The notes under the pieces are model-generated. The model had not been told where the DNA came from, did no database searches, and saw nothing but the letters and a program-made list of their open reading frames with translations. Position numbers and translations under genes: made by a program. Source: Pollutimonas sp035515055 (GTDB lineage Bacteria; Pseudomonadota; Gammaproteobacteria; Burkholderiales; Burkholderiaceae_B). Taken from it: 40,840 nt of DNA. The stretch spans positions 1 to 40,840 of the forward strand of contig DATJBV010000008.1 in the NCBI GenBank assembly GCA_035515055.1, written 5' to 3'. Shown here one piece after another: positions 1 to 8,293 of the stretch (the stretch's first letter is position 1; each line of letters starts with the position of its first letter).

Positions 1-1195
1 ATCTCACGTTGCCCCAATTGGAGGAAGCGTCCATCCCGATGAAACGATTATTAGGGTCATTGCTGGACACAGGCAGACCTGCTTGCGGTGCCCTGGGGAA
101 TACCTTGTCTTCTTTATCTTTTTTCTTGATAGTGATCGTCGTTGACGTTCGGTTGTTGTTACTGTCCAACTGTGTGACGGTGATATCGGAGCTGCCAACG
201 AAATCGCCTAAATTACTTTTGCTTCCTTTGGATGTGGCGGGAATCGGCATGAACACCGGCTGGAAGCTGTTGAGGTCGGCGGCGTCGTTATGGTCTGGCG
301 GGATGCGCTTGGCGGCGGGCAGTGGCAGGTTGCCGCCATTCCCCCAGTAGTAGCCTTTGATGGGCGGATACGGCTCGGAAATGCAGCCCAGCCAGTTGCC
401 TCCTTGCACATAGGCGTTCACCCCCAGCTCGGTCGCCACTGTCTTGACCCAATTCTTCGCATTGGGCGTGTGTGGGCTTGCGTTGTCCGGGTTCATGCGC
501 ACCATGGCGCTGAACGGCACCACGCCGACACGGATGCCTTGAGCAGACGCGGTCTCCACATCCATGGCGCCCAGGGCGGCGGCGACTAAATCCTTAGCCG
601 CATCCTGGATATTGGTGTGACCGCCGCCGGTATATTTAGAATCTTCCAGCGCCAGCACGATTTCGGTATGGTTCTTCAGCCGACGGATCACCTGGTTATC
701 CGCCGCTAACGGCATCGACGTGAGCTTAAGAAAACCCACGCTCATCAGGGGCAATATACCGCGTGCGTCGATGTTGACGTATTGGGCCGACATGGGCGTA
801 CCGGCTGCGGCCGCTGACGGGCAGCTCATGGCGCCGGACGCATCCGCCGTGCAATATTGGATGCCGGCCTTGATCGTGTCTGTCGTGATGTCGCTGCCCA
901 GATAGCTATCCGGCATGTTGGCGGTAAAGAAAGCGCCGGCATAGTTTTCCCAGGCGACTTTGTCGCTGGGTACGGCCGGGTCCCAGGCGCCCAGTGCCTG
1001 CCCAGCGGAAATGGCGGAGGCATCGACCGCGTATTGCAGGCGGCTTTGGGCAATGTTGTAACGCGCCAGGTCGAATGCGCCGAGCGTGCCCATGACCATG
1101 AGCCCGGAAGTCAGCAGAAAGGTCAGCGCAACGGCGCCACGCTGCTCGTGTTGCAGGCGCCGGGCAAAGCAAGTCAGAGACTGGATTGGGCTCAT
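1..1195 (-). CDS. tadG: TadG-like Flp pilus assembly protein (C-terminus cut by window edge)
   Basis: An open frame runs from the ATG at 1195 to the left edge without a stop, giving 398 codons; the C-terminus lies outside the window. Residues about 17-45 hold a pseudopilin-like N-terminus: basic residues, a Gly (HEQRG), then a hydrophobic segment. Unlike the TadE and TadF proteins just upstream, the position five residues after that Gly is Thr and not Glu, so cleavage by the prepilin peptidase is not expected. In characterised tad loci TadG is likewise thought to remain unprocessed. The middle resembles a von Willebrand A fold (a strand reading EIVLALEDS, later VGVVPFSAMVRM), but the metal-site motif DxSxS is not intact. 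A lysine-rich run lies near the cut end. It starts 16 bases after the tadF stop and is the last gene seen in the operon. It is probably an envelope-anchored minor component of the Tad machine. Confidence 0.8.
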   Translation of the reverse strand, partial: MSPIQSLTCFARRLQHEQRGAVALTFLLTSGLMVMGTLGAFDLARYNIAQSRLQYAVDASAISAGQALGAWDPAVPSDKVAWENYAGAFFTANMPDSYLGSDITTDTIKAGIQYCTADASGAMSCPSAAAAGTPMSAQYVNIDARGILPLMSVGFLKLTSMPLAADNQVIRRLKNHTEIVLALEDSKYTGGGHTNIQDAAKDLVAAALGAMDVETASAQGIRVGVVPFSAMVRMNPDNASPHTPNAKNWVKTVATELGVNAYVQGGNWLGCISEPYPPIKGYYWGNGGNLPLPAAKRIPPDHNDAADLNSFQPVFMPIPATSKGSKSNLGDFVGSSDITVTQLDSNNNRTSTTITIKKKDKEDKVFPRAPQAGLPVSSNDPNNRFIGMDASSNWGNVR

Positions 1196-1211
1196 GGCGT
1201 GGCTCCGGGAG

Positions 1212-1901
1212 TCAGCTTCCGCACACCGAGTTGACCGGAGCGGGATTGCTTGGGTCGCTCAGCGTGCATAGATCGGCATAGCGGGGGCGGATCAGGGCGC
1301 GGCTGTATTGCTGCGTATTCAAGAACACATTAAAGAGTGAGCTACTGACGGCGAACGGCGTGTACGTATAGAAGAGTTCGGCGACGATGACGGTGTCGGC
1401 TGTTCGGAGGTTGTTACTAATGATGGCGGGGGGTAGGCTGGCGGCCGAGACGCGGCTGGCTGGTGTCCCGGCATCGGCGCCCTGGTAGACCGTCTCGGTC
1501 CATCCGTGGTTGGGCGATGAAATAGATGTCCACGCGCTTGGCCCGCTGCCCCCGGACGGTTCATTGGTCGCATACACGCTGATAATGGCCGACGCATTCT
1601 TCGCGGCCAACGGCGTCAGCAGGGTGGGCATAATCGCCCCATAGGTGCAGAGGCGGTTGGGAGACGAGCAGGACGCATCGTCGATCAGGCTGGTCTGTAA
1701 AGAGATACTGTTGGCCAGGGTAAAGGCCACGCGATCCATGATGGCGATGCCGCGCGCGTACAAGTACAGTTCTATCCCACCCACGATGATGAACACCATC
1801 AAAGGCAGCACGAAAACGGCCTCTAGCGCCGCAACACCGCGTCGGGCCCGGCGTCGCCGAGCGCCGGCCCGGGCAGAGGAAAAGGTGGCTATCGTAGTCA
1901 T
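1212..1901 (-). CDS. tadF: TadF-like pseudopilin (TadE family)
   Basis: A 229-residue protein with the signature of a Tad pseudopilin: an Arg-rich leader (RRRRARRG), a predicted cleavage site after that Gly, then VAALEAVFVLPLMVFIIVG with Glu at +5 of the mature chain. The rest is a periplasmic domain with two Cys near the middle (CSSPNRLC) and a third and fourth near the C-terminus. Its ATG overlaps the tadE stop by four bases. TadF-type pseudopilins are matured by TadV and needed for pilus biogenesis. Assignment as TadF and not a second TadE rests on gene order (tadE-tadF-tadG). Confidence 0.82.
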   Translation of the reverse strand: MTTIATFSSARAGARRRRARRGVAALEAVFVLPLMVFIIVGGIELYLYARGIAIMDRVAFTLANSISLQTSLIDDASCSSPNRLCTYGAIMPTLLTPLAAKNASAIISVYATNEPSGGSGPSAWTSISSPNHGWTETVYQGADAGTPASRVSAASLPPAIISNNLRTADTVIVAELFYTYTPFAVSSSLFNVFLNTQQYSRALIRPRYADLCTLSDPSNPAPVNSVCGS

Positions 1902-2446
1902 AGTTCGTTCTGAACCAGCAGTGAGCGCTCAGTGCGCCAGATGCTGCCGCCACCGGTCAGCCAAGTGATGAAACCGGTGAGGCCGGGCCGGGCCGTGCCG
2001 AAGGTGTAGATCGCCATGTCTCCAAGGGCGCCGGTGCCGCTCCCGCTGCCGCACTGGCTGTTCGTGGAAGGCGGGGTATCGCCCGCGTGGTAGACCGTTA
2101 CGTTGAAGCTGAGGTCGTCGCTGTGCACCCAGCCCGGCAGATTGGCAACCAGCAGGCCCTTCAGGTCTTCACAAGAAGGCCGGGTCAAGTTGCCCGAGGC
2201 GTCCTTGATGCCTATTCTCCCGACACGCGTTACCTTGTTGGCCGCGGATTCGAGGCTGGCGTCCGAAAACAGGATGAAAGTGACCTCGATGGACACGAAG
2301 ATCAAGCCGAACAGCAGCGGCATGACGAGGGCGAATTCCAGGGCGGTCACTCCCCTGGCCAGCACACGCCTGCTACGCGCCCAAGCCACCGCACGCGCCT
2401 GGCGGCGCGCGTTCAGGTGGCCGGCAAGACGAAGAATGGTATTCAT
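1898..2446 (-). CDS. tadE: TadE pseudopilin
   Basis: A 182-residue TadE-like protein. A long basic N-terminus ends in RVLARG, followed by VTALEFALVMPLLFGLIF with Glu at +5 after the predicted prepilin-peptidase cut. It then has an amphipathic helix (ASLESAANKVTRVGRIG) and a C-terminal globular part with two Cys (PSCEDL and NSQCGS). The start ATG overlaps the tadD stop by four bases (ATGA), and its own stop overlaps tadF in the same way, so the three are coupled in translation. It should act in the inner membrane and periplasm as a minor pilin of the Flp pilus. Confidence 0.87.
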   Translation of the reverse strand: MNTILRLAGHLNARRQARAVAWARSRRVLARGVTALEFALVMPLLFGLIFVSIEVTFILFSDASLESAANKVTRVGRIGIKDASGNLTRPSCEDLKGLLVANLPGWVHSDDLSFNVTVYHAGDTPPSTNSQCGSGSGTGALGDMAIYTFGTARPGLTGFITWLTGGGSIWRTERSLLVQNEL

Positions 2447-3225
2447 GGCTGCGGCTTCCCGCCCGACATGCGTCGGCGCACTTCGCGGTAAAACGCCAGG
2501 TTGTCTTGCACATTGGCACGCGGCATGTCCCCTATTAATATGCTTTCAGCCGCGTCGTCGCGCCCCATCATCGCGTAGGCCAGGGCCAGGTTTTGCCGGC
2601 CTTGCGGCAAGGCGGTGGGCACGCCCATGACGTCCAGCAATATATTCACGGCCTCGCGGGGCTTGCCATTCAAGGACAGCGACAAGCCCAGGTTGCTGCG
2701 CAGCGCCGGGTCGTCGGGGTGGGCGCTCAGGCCACGCCGGTAAGTGGCCTGGGCTTGTTCCGCATTATCCGACAAGTCGTACACCACACCCAGGCCGGCC
2801 AGCGCCAGCGGGTGGTCGGGGCGTTGCGCCAGTATGGCGTTATAGCGTTCTATGGCCTGGGAAAAATGACGCTGGCGCACGTCCATGCGCGCCAGGCCCA
2901 GCAGGGCGCTAAACTGGGCCGGGTCGCGTTGGAGCGCGGCCTCGTAGGCCTCGCGGGCCTGGGTCATGTCGCCCGCCAAATACATGGTGTCGCCCAGGCC
3001 CAGCCAGCCCGCTACTATTTCGGGCCGGGCGGCGGTGATACGGCTATATAAGGACGAGGCTACGTCAAGGTCGCCGCTGGCCAGGGCGCTGGATGCAATG
3101 CGCAATTCGCCGGCCTGCATGGCGGCTTCGTCCATGGCCGTGGTTAAAGGCTGGACCTTGGTTTCGCGCATGGGGGCGCAAGCCGCCAACATCACACAAC
3201 ACGCTACCGCTGCTAGGGCTTTCAT
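2443..3225 (-). CDS. tadD: TadD tetratricopeptide lipoprotein
   Basis: A 260-residue protein starting with a lipoprotein signal peptide (lipobox LAAC, Cys at residue 16), followed by tandem TPR helices from about residue 45 to 230, with repeats such as GWLGLGDTMYLAGDMTQAREAY and later FSALLGLARMDVRQRHF. TadD proteins are pilotin-like or scaffold TPR lipoproteins needed for assembly of the Tad secretion channel. It begins 10 bases after tadC and overlaps tadE by four bases. Length and position match the family. Confidence 0.88.
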   Translation of the reverse strand: MKALAAVACCVMLAACAPMRETKVQPLTTAMDEAAMQAGELRIASSALASGDLDVASSLYSRITAARPEIVAGWLGLGDTMYLAGDMTQAREAYEAALQRDPAQFSALLGLARMDVRQRHFSQAIERYNAILAQRPDHPLALAGLGVVYDLSDNAEQAQATYRRGLSAHPDDPALRSNLGLSLSLNGKPREAVNILLDVMGVPTALPQGRQNLALAYAMMGRDDAAESILIGDMPRANVQDNLAFYREVRRRMSGGKPQP

Positions 3226-3235
3226 ACGGATGTCC

Positions 3236-4180
3236 TTATTGTTGTGCGAACATTTTCATTAATTGCAAGACTGCCGGCCCGCCCCCCACTATCAATACCG
3301 TGGGCAGAATAAACAGCATCATGGGCAGGGTAATTTTTACAGCGAGTTTGGCGGCGGCTTCTTCGGTGCGCATCAGGCGCGCCGTGCGTTCGCCGCGCGA
3401 CAGCACGCGCAGCGCCTGGCCTATGGGCGTTCCAAATTGGCGCGACTGTATCAGGGTAGACACCAGGCTGCGTATCGACGCCAGGCCTATGCGGTCGGCG
3501 AGTTCGTGCAGCACGTGGGCCATGTCGCCGCTTAGCATCAACTGCCCTGACGTCAATTCCAGTTCGTCGGCCAGTTCGGGGGCCAAAAAGGCCAGTTCTT
3601 CAGCCACGCGCTGCAAGGCGGCATTCAGGCCCAGCCCGGCATTGGTGCACACCACCAGCAAATCCAAAGCATCGGGGAAATGACGTTGTATGGCGCGCTG
3701 GCGGCGCACAACCAGGCGATCCAGCACAATGCGAGGCAGCATCAGGCCTATATAAATACCAACCAGCACGCTAAGCGGCCGTATCACCAACCCCTGGTCG
3801 GCCAGCATGGGCCAGCCCCACAGCACCACCAACGCGGCAAGCGACATGGCGCAACACGCCGCCACTCCCATTAGCAGCGGCAGCGCCCCGGCCTGTCGAT
3901 AGCCCGCCGACACCAGCTTACGGCCCATTTCGCCGCGCTGCGCCGCGTCAAATAAAGGCAAGGCCTTGCCCATGGCCTGAAAGCCCAGCCCCAGCGCACC
4001 CCAAAACCTGGCCCGCCTGCCATCGTCTTCCCCCGGACTGGGGCGCGCACGCAGCGTATGGTGTAAGCGCTGGCTAAGCCGGGCGCGCACGCTGTCGCGT
4101 GCATTTAAATACATGCCACCGCCCAGTATGGTTAGCAACAGAACCGCCAGTATCAGCCAGTCGACAGATGACAAGGCCAT
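3236..4180 (-). CDS. tadC: TadC inner-membrane platform protein (GspF-like)
   Basis: About 314 residues, starting MALSSVDWLILAV. I chose the ATG at 4180, which lies one base past the tadB TGA and has a GGAG about nine bases upstream. An in-frame start at 4201 would overlap tadB and has no better ribosome site. It has an N-terminal membrane segment, a cytoplasmic stretch, two hydrophobic segments around residues 100-145, the conserved T2SSF/GspF helical domain (DLLVVCTNAGLGLNAALQRV and the L.RGERTARLMRTEEAAAKL region), and a C-terminal membrane segment. With TadB it forms the inner-membrane platform on which the TadA ATPase acts to build the Flp pilus. Confidence 0.9.
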   Translation of the reverse strand: MALSSVDWLILAVLLLTILGGGMYLNARDSVRARLSQRLHHTLRARPSPGEDDGRRARFWGALGLGFQAMGKALPLFDAAQRGEMGRKLVSAGYRQAGALPLLMGVAACCAMSLAALVVLWGWPMLADQGLVIRPLSVLVGIYIGLMLPRIVLDRLVVRRQRAIQRHFPDALDLLVVCTNAGLGLNAALQRVAEELAFLAPELADELELTSGQLMLSGDMAHVLHELADRIGLASIRSLVSTLIQSRQFGTPIGQALRVLSRGERTARLMRTEEAAAKLAVKITLPMMLFILPTVLIVGGGPAVLQLMKMFAQQ

Positions 4181-4181
4181 A

Positions 4182-5162
4182 TCACGTCTCCATCTTTGCA
4201 ATTTTTCGTATCAACAGCGTGCCGGCCACCAGCATGCCAACGGCCACCATCAGCAACGTGTTGCCCGTTTCGGTATTAAAAAACACCGAAATATACCCGG
4301 GGTTCAGAAACCACATCATCACCATAATCAGTAGGGGAATGACCGAGATAATCCCGCCCGCCAACCGCCCTTCCGCTGTCAATGCCTTGGTTTTAAGGCG
4401 CAAATCGCGCCGCGACCTGACCACTTCGGCCAGGTTGGCCAGGGTTTCGCTTAAAGAACCGCCGGTTTCGCGCTGCAGCAGCAAACAGACCGACAAAAAA
4501 GAAAAATCGGGCAGTTGCAGGCGTTGCTCGGCCTGCTCAAACACCACGCCCATGTCGTTGCCCAGGTAAAGGCTGTCGCCTATGCGCTTGAATTCAGGGC
4601 CGGCCGGCCAACCGAACTCCTGCCCTACGTTGCGCACCGACTGCGTAATTGGCACGCCCGCCTGAGTGGCGCGTATGATCATGTCCAGGATATCGGGCAA
4701 TTGGTCCAGAAACGCCAGGCGGAATTTGTTGTTCAGGCGGCGGTAAATGCTTAGCGCGCCACAGGCCGGCACCGCCAGCGCCACCAGCGCTTTGCTCCAC
4801 CAGGGCATAGGCAAGAACAGCCAAGCACCCAAAGCCGCCAGTACCAGCAACACCAGCACGGTAATAAAAAGCACATACACGCCCCGGCGCCCGCTGACGG
4901 TTTCCACACGGGCAAGGTATTGCCCCAGCCAGCCCAGGGCCTGGCGCCGCTGCCGGCGCCGCGCATCGCGCTCGGCCCGTGACAAGTCTTCCAGCGCGTC
5001 GTGGTGCAAAGAGTTACCGGCCAGTTGGCCCACGTTTTCCAGGCGGCTGCGCGCCCGCCCGGTGGGGCGCTGGCGCATGGCGCTTTGCAGGGTCATCGCG
5101 AATAGGCCCAGCAGCAGCAAAGCCAAAAAAACAAACACGGTAACCAGGTCGGCGACAGTCAT
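4182..5162 (-). CDS. tadB: TadB inner-membrane platform protein (GspF-like)
   Basis: A 326-residue protein with an N-terminal membrane helix (LVTVFVFLALLLLGLFAM), a basic cytoplasmic loop (about residues 28-90), two closely spaced membrane helices (about 93-140), the T2SSF domain (about 150-275: FLDQLPDILDMIIRATQAG, then LLQRETGGSLSETLANLAEVVR), and a final pair of membrane helices. Its ATG overlaps the cpaF stop (ATGA). It is the paralogue and partner of TadC in the Tad platform. Length and topology are typical. Confidence 0.92.
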   Translation of the reverse strand: MTVADLVTVFVFLALLLLGLFAMTLQSAMRQRPTGRARSRLENVGQLAGNSLHHDALEDLSRAERDARRRQRRQALGWLGQYLARVETVSGRRGVYVLFITVLVLLVLAALGAWLFLPMPWWSKALVALAVPACGALSIYRRLNNKFRLAFLDQLPDILDMIIRATQAGVPITQSVRNVGQEFGWPAGPEFKRIGDSLYLGNDMGVVFEQAEQRLQLPDFSFLSVCLLLQRETGGSLSETLANLAEVVRSRRDLRLKTKALTAEGRLAGGIISVIPLLIMVMMWFLNPGYISVFFNTETGNTLLMVAVGMLVAGTLLIRKIAKMET

Positions 5163-6601
5163 GTTCGGGTCGCCTCCACAAGCTGGCTTTCCAGGCCGTA
5201 GTAGCGCGCGCGTTCGGCAAATACCGGGCGCAGTCCGGTGCCGTCAAACGACCCCTGCACGTTGGACCCATACGAGGCCACGTCAAAATTAAAGCGGAAC
5301 AAGTCCTGGGTAATGATGACGTCGCCTTCCATGCCCATGATTTCCACAATGCTGGTAATGCGGCGCGTGCCGTCGCGCATGCGTTCCACCTGCACGATCA
5401 TGTGCACCGCGCTGGCAATTTGCCGACGTATGGAATACAGCGGCAAGTTGCCGTTGGCCATCATCACCATGCTTTCCAGGCGCACCACGGCATCGCGCGG
5501 GGAGTTGGCGTGCAGCGTGGTCATGGAACCATCGTGCCCGGTATTCATGGCTTGTAATACGTCAAAGGCTTCGGCGCCGCGGGTTTCACCCAAAATAATG
5601 CGGTCGGGCCGCATACGCAGCGCGTTGCGCACCAGGTCGCCCTGCGACACGGCATTCAGGCCCTCGATATTGGGCGGGCGGGTTTCCATGCGCACGACGT
5701 GCGGCTGCTGCAATTGCAATTCGGCCGCGTCTTCTATGGTGACGATACGTTCGGATGCATCGATATAGTGCGACAAGGCATTCAGCAGCGTGGTCTTGCC
5801 CGACCCCGTACCGCCGGAAATCACAATATTCAAGCGGCAGGCGGCGGCAATTTGCAACGTTCTGGCCATGCCTTGCGACATGCTGCCCTGGCTGGCCAAG
5901 CGCGGCAGGCTAAGCTTGCGGCGCGAAAATTTGCGTATGGACAGCATCACGCCGTCCAGCGCCAGCGGCGGCATGACCACATTGACCCGGCTGCCATCGG
6001 CCAGCCGAGCATCCACCATGGGGCTGCTTTCATCCACGCGCCGCCCTATCGACGCGGCAATGCGTTGCACCACGTTGGTCAGGTGGGCATTATCGCGAAA
6101 CTTTAGCGGGGTTAGTTCCAGCCGGCCCAGGCGCTCTACAAAAACCTGGTCGGGCCCATTGACCATAATGTCGCTAACGGTTTCGTCTTGCAGCAAGGGT
6201 TCTATCGGCCCCACCCCGAACATATCGTTCAGGATCTCGCCCGTCATTTGCGCCAGTTCATGCTGGGTAATGGGCAGGCGGTCGCGCTGGGCCAATTCGG
6301 AAATCAGGCGTTCGATGTCGCCGCGCACCTGCTCGCGCGTGCGCGTCAGCGCCGCCGACACATTGATGGTGGCAAACACAAACTGGCGCGCCGACACGTA
6401 GTGATCGGAGCGGATCAGGGTTTTGGGCGCCTTGGCAGGCCCGTTCGCCAGGCTGGGCGGCTCCGGCATGACAAGCGGCATGGGTGTCGGCGCCAGCGCA
6501 ACATGGGACACGTTAACCGCAACAGACGCACTCGCCCCGTCAGGGGCGCCCACCCCCGCTTGCGAGACGCTTGGCGGTTGATGGATTTTGCGCCCGAACA
6601 T
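5159..6601 (-). CDS. cpaF: CpaF/TadA pilus-assembly ATPase
   Basis: The secretion ATPase that powers Flp pilus assembly (GspE/VirB11 superfamily). About 480 residues from the ATG at 6601, whose A overlaps the last base of the cpaE TGA; a GTG one codon upstream is also in frame. The N-terminal 85 residues are Pro/Ala-rich and variable. There follow a helical region with the ISELAQRDRLP stretch, the family motif DIMVNGPDQVFVERLGRLE, a Walker A GGTGSGKTTLLNAL near residue 260, the Asp box ERIVTIEDAAELQL, a Walker B-like RMRPDRIILGE, and the His box GHDGSMTTLHANSP. All catalytic motifs are intact. It is cytoplasmic and docks on TadB/TadC. Confidence 0.95.
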   Translation of the reverse strand: MFGRKIHQPPSVSQAGVGAPDGASASVAVNVSHVALAPTPMPLVMPEPPSLANGPAKAPKTLIRSDHYVSARQFVFATINVSAALTRTREQVRGDIERLISELAQRDRLPITQHELAQMTGEILNDMFGVGPIEPLLQDETVSDIMVNGPDQVFVERLGRLELTPLKFRDNAHLTNVVQRIAASIGRRVDESSPMVDARLADGSRVNVVMPPLALDGVMLSIRKFSRRKLSLPRLASQGSMSQGMARTLQIAAACRLNIVISGGTGSGKTTLLNALSHYIDASERIVTIEDAAELQLQQPHVVRMETRPPNIEGLNAVSQGDLVRNALRMRPDRIILGETRGAEAFDVLQAMNTGHDGSMTTLHANSPRDAVVRLESMVMMANGNLPLYSIRRQIASAVHMIVQVERMRDGTRRITSIVEIMGMEGDVIITQDLFRFNFDVASYGSNVQGSFDGTGLRPVFAERARYYGLESQLVEATRT

Positions 6602-7815
6602 CACGCGCTCTTGCGGAACCAGCGCGCCATTTTGGCCGCCGCCCCGCCTTGGGCATGTTCGCCGGTCAGCATGCGCGTCAGCTTATCGACAGCCTTGGCC
6701 AGTTCGCTGCCCGCGGCCAAGGGCTCGCCCAGGTCTTCGGCCAGGCCGGGCAGCTTGCCATCGTAGGGTATGTCTAGCGCCACCGGGCGCGATATGGCTT
6801 GCGCGAATTCCTTGATGTTTACCTGCCCCTTCGCGGGCGCGCGCGGCGCATTGACCAGCACGTGCAAGGCGGGCGGATTCTGGCGCGCTTCTATGTGCGG
6901 CATCAGGCGCGTCAGCGCGCGGGCCGAATGCACGGAACGGTCAGACAGCAAGCATGCCATATCGGCATGCGAGAACACTTCACTCGCCAAGGTGCCGCCG
7001 GGGTTGTGCAGGTCGACCACCACGTAATGGAAATGCTGCGACAACACGCCCAGCAAACGCCCCATCATGCCGCTTTCCATAGCGAAGGCGTCGGAATAAT
7101 TCTGGTTGGCGGCCAGCACAAACAGACGGCCGTCTTTGCTGCTTAGGGTGCGTTCCAGAAACTGCGGGTCTATGCGTTCGATATTCTGCAAAACTTCCGG
7201 CAAGGCATGGTTGGCCGGCATGCCAAGCAGGGTAGAACCCGTGCCGCCATAAAAATCCATATCCAGGTAGGCCACGCGGCGCATGCCTTTGCCGGCGGTA
7301 AGCTGGCTGGCCAGGAAGGCCGCCACCGAGGTCACCCCGACGCCGCCGCGCGTGCCGGTAACGGCAATGATTTTGCCGCTGCGCGCCTTGCGCACCAGAC
7401 TGCCGTCCTGGTCGCCCAGCCAGCTGCGCAAGGCGTCTACCGTTAAGGGCTTGTAGCGGTAATCGCGCACCCCGGCCTGCAGCAGGGAACGATACAGGGT
7501 CACGTCGTTGCTTTCGCCCAGCACATACACTTGCACGGAGGGTTCGCAGGCTCCGGCGAGGCGATCCAGCGCCAGCAGGGGTCGGTCTTCGCCGGAAATA
7601 TCCACTATCAGCCGCTGCGGCGATTTGTCCACCTTGCCTAAATGGTCGATGGCCGCGTCTATGCCGCCACGCGCCACATAGGCATCGGGCACGCCCAGTT
7701 GCCTTATAGCCTGCGCCAACTCGTGGGCGCTGGTGTCATCGACCGCAAACGCCACCAGGCTGGCGCTGCGCGCGCCGTCCTTGTTTTTACCGCCGATGGC
7801 ACTGACTACGCTCAT
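6601..7815 (-). CDS. cpaE: CpaE/TadZ pilus localisation protein (MinD/ParA-like)
   Basis: A 404-residue protein. An N-terminal receiver-like domain (about residues 15-135) is followed by a MinD/ParA-type fold (about 145-375). The nucleotide loop near residue 150 reads TRGGVGVTSVAAFL: both lysines of the deviant Walker A motif KGGxGK(T/S) are replaced (Arg and Val). Atypical A-boxes are known in TadZ proteins. VVVDLHNPGG fits the Walker B position. TadZ places the Tad machine at its site in the cell, usually a pole. The gene starts 19 bases after cpaD and overlaps cpaF by one base. Confidence 0.88.
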   Translation of the reverse strand: MSVVSAIGGKNKDGARSASLVAFAVDDTSAHELAQAIRQLGVPDAYVARGGIDAAIDHLGKVDKSPQRLIVDISGEDRPLLALDRLAGACEPSVQVYVLGESNDVTLYRSLLQAGVRDYRYKPLTVDALRSWLGDQDGSLVRKARSGKIIAVTGTRGGVGVTSVAAFLASQLTAGKGMRRVAYLDMDFYGGTGSTLLGMPANHALPEVLQNIERIDPQFLERTLSSKDGRLFVLAANQNYSDAFAMESGMMGRLLGVLSQHFHYVVVDLHNPGGTLASEVFSHADMACLLSDRSVHSARALTRLMPHIEARQNPPALHVLVNAPRAPAKGQVNIKEFAQAISRPVALDIPYDGKLPGLAEDLGEPLAAGSELAKAVDKLTRMLTGEHAQGGAAAKMARWFRKSA

Positions 7816-7834
7816 GGTTCTTCCTTGCGTTTGC

Positions 7835-8272
7835 TTAGTTTTTGCCCACGTTGGTGGAATTGGTTTTGCGCAAAGGCGTTACCCGGTTTTCGCGGTAGCG
7901 GGTCAATGCGCCGGCGGCGGCTTCGGCATGCTGCCCGCGATACGCCTTGGGCTTGACCAAGTCGTTGGGGTTGGCCACTTGTTCGGCCAGGTTGGTATAG
8001 GTGGCGCAGCCGAATGCGATAGACATGCGCAAGTCGTCGGCCTTGTTGTATTGCGAAGGCTGCAACAGCTTGGTGCAGTCGGGCGCGCTGGCCACATAGT
8101 CGGGGCCGGAATGCTTCAACGTAATAACGCTGGGGTCGGGCACGGACGAAAAGTCTTTGCGCGGAAAGGCGCAGGCGCCCAGTGCCAGGCACAGGGCTAG
8201 CAGCACACCGGCCCTGGCAAAACAGGCCGGTGCGGCGGCGGCTGAAAACAGCTTGAATTGCGGTATGGTCAT
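7835..8272 (-). CDS. cpaD: CpaD/RcpB-like pilus lipoprotein
   Basis: A 145-residue lipoprotein with a signal peptide ending in the lipobox LGAC (Cys about residue 34). The C-terminal part carries the CpaD family signature FGCATYTNLAEQVANPNDLVKPK. It is shorter than many CpaD proteins (often about 200 residues); the region between the lipobox and the signature is compact. It sits between the secretin gene and cpaE, as expected for the outer-membrane partner of the CpaC/RcpA channel. The two Cys around SAPDC and FGC may form a disulfide (inference). Confidence 0.85.
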   Translation of the reverse strand: MTIPQFKLFSAAAAPACFARAGVLLALCLALGACAFPRKDFSSVPDPSVITLKHSGPDYVASAPDCTKLLQPSQYNKADDLRMSIAFGCATYTNLAEQVANPNDLVKPKAYRGQHAEAAAGALTRYRENRVTPLRKTNSTNVGKN

Positions 8273-8293
8273 GGTCTTGTCCTTGCGGGCCTT

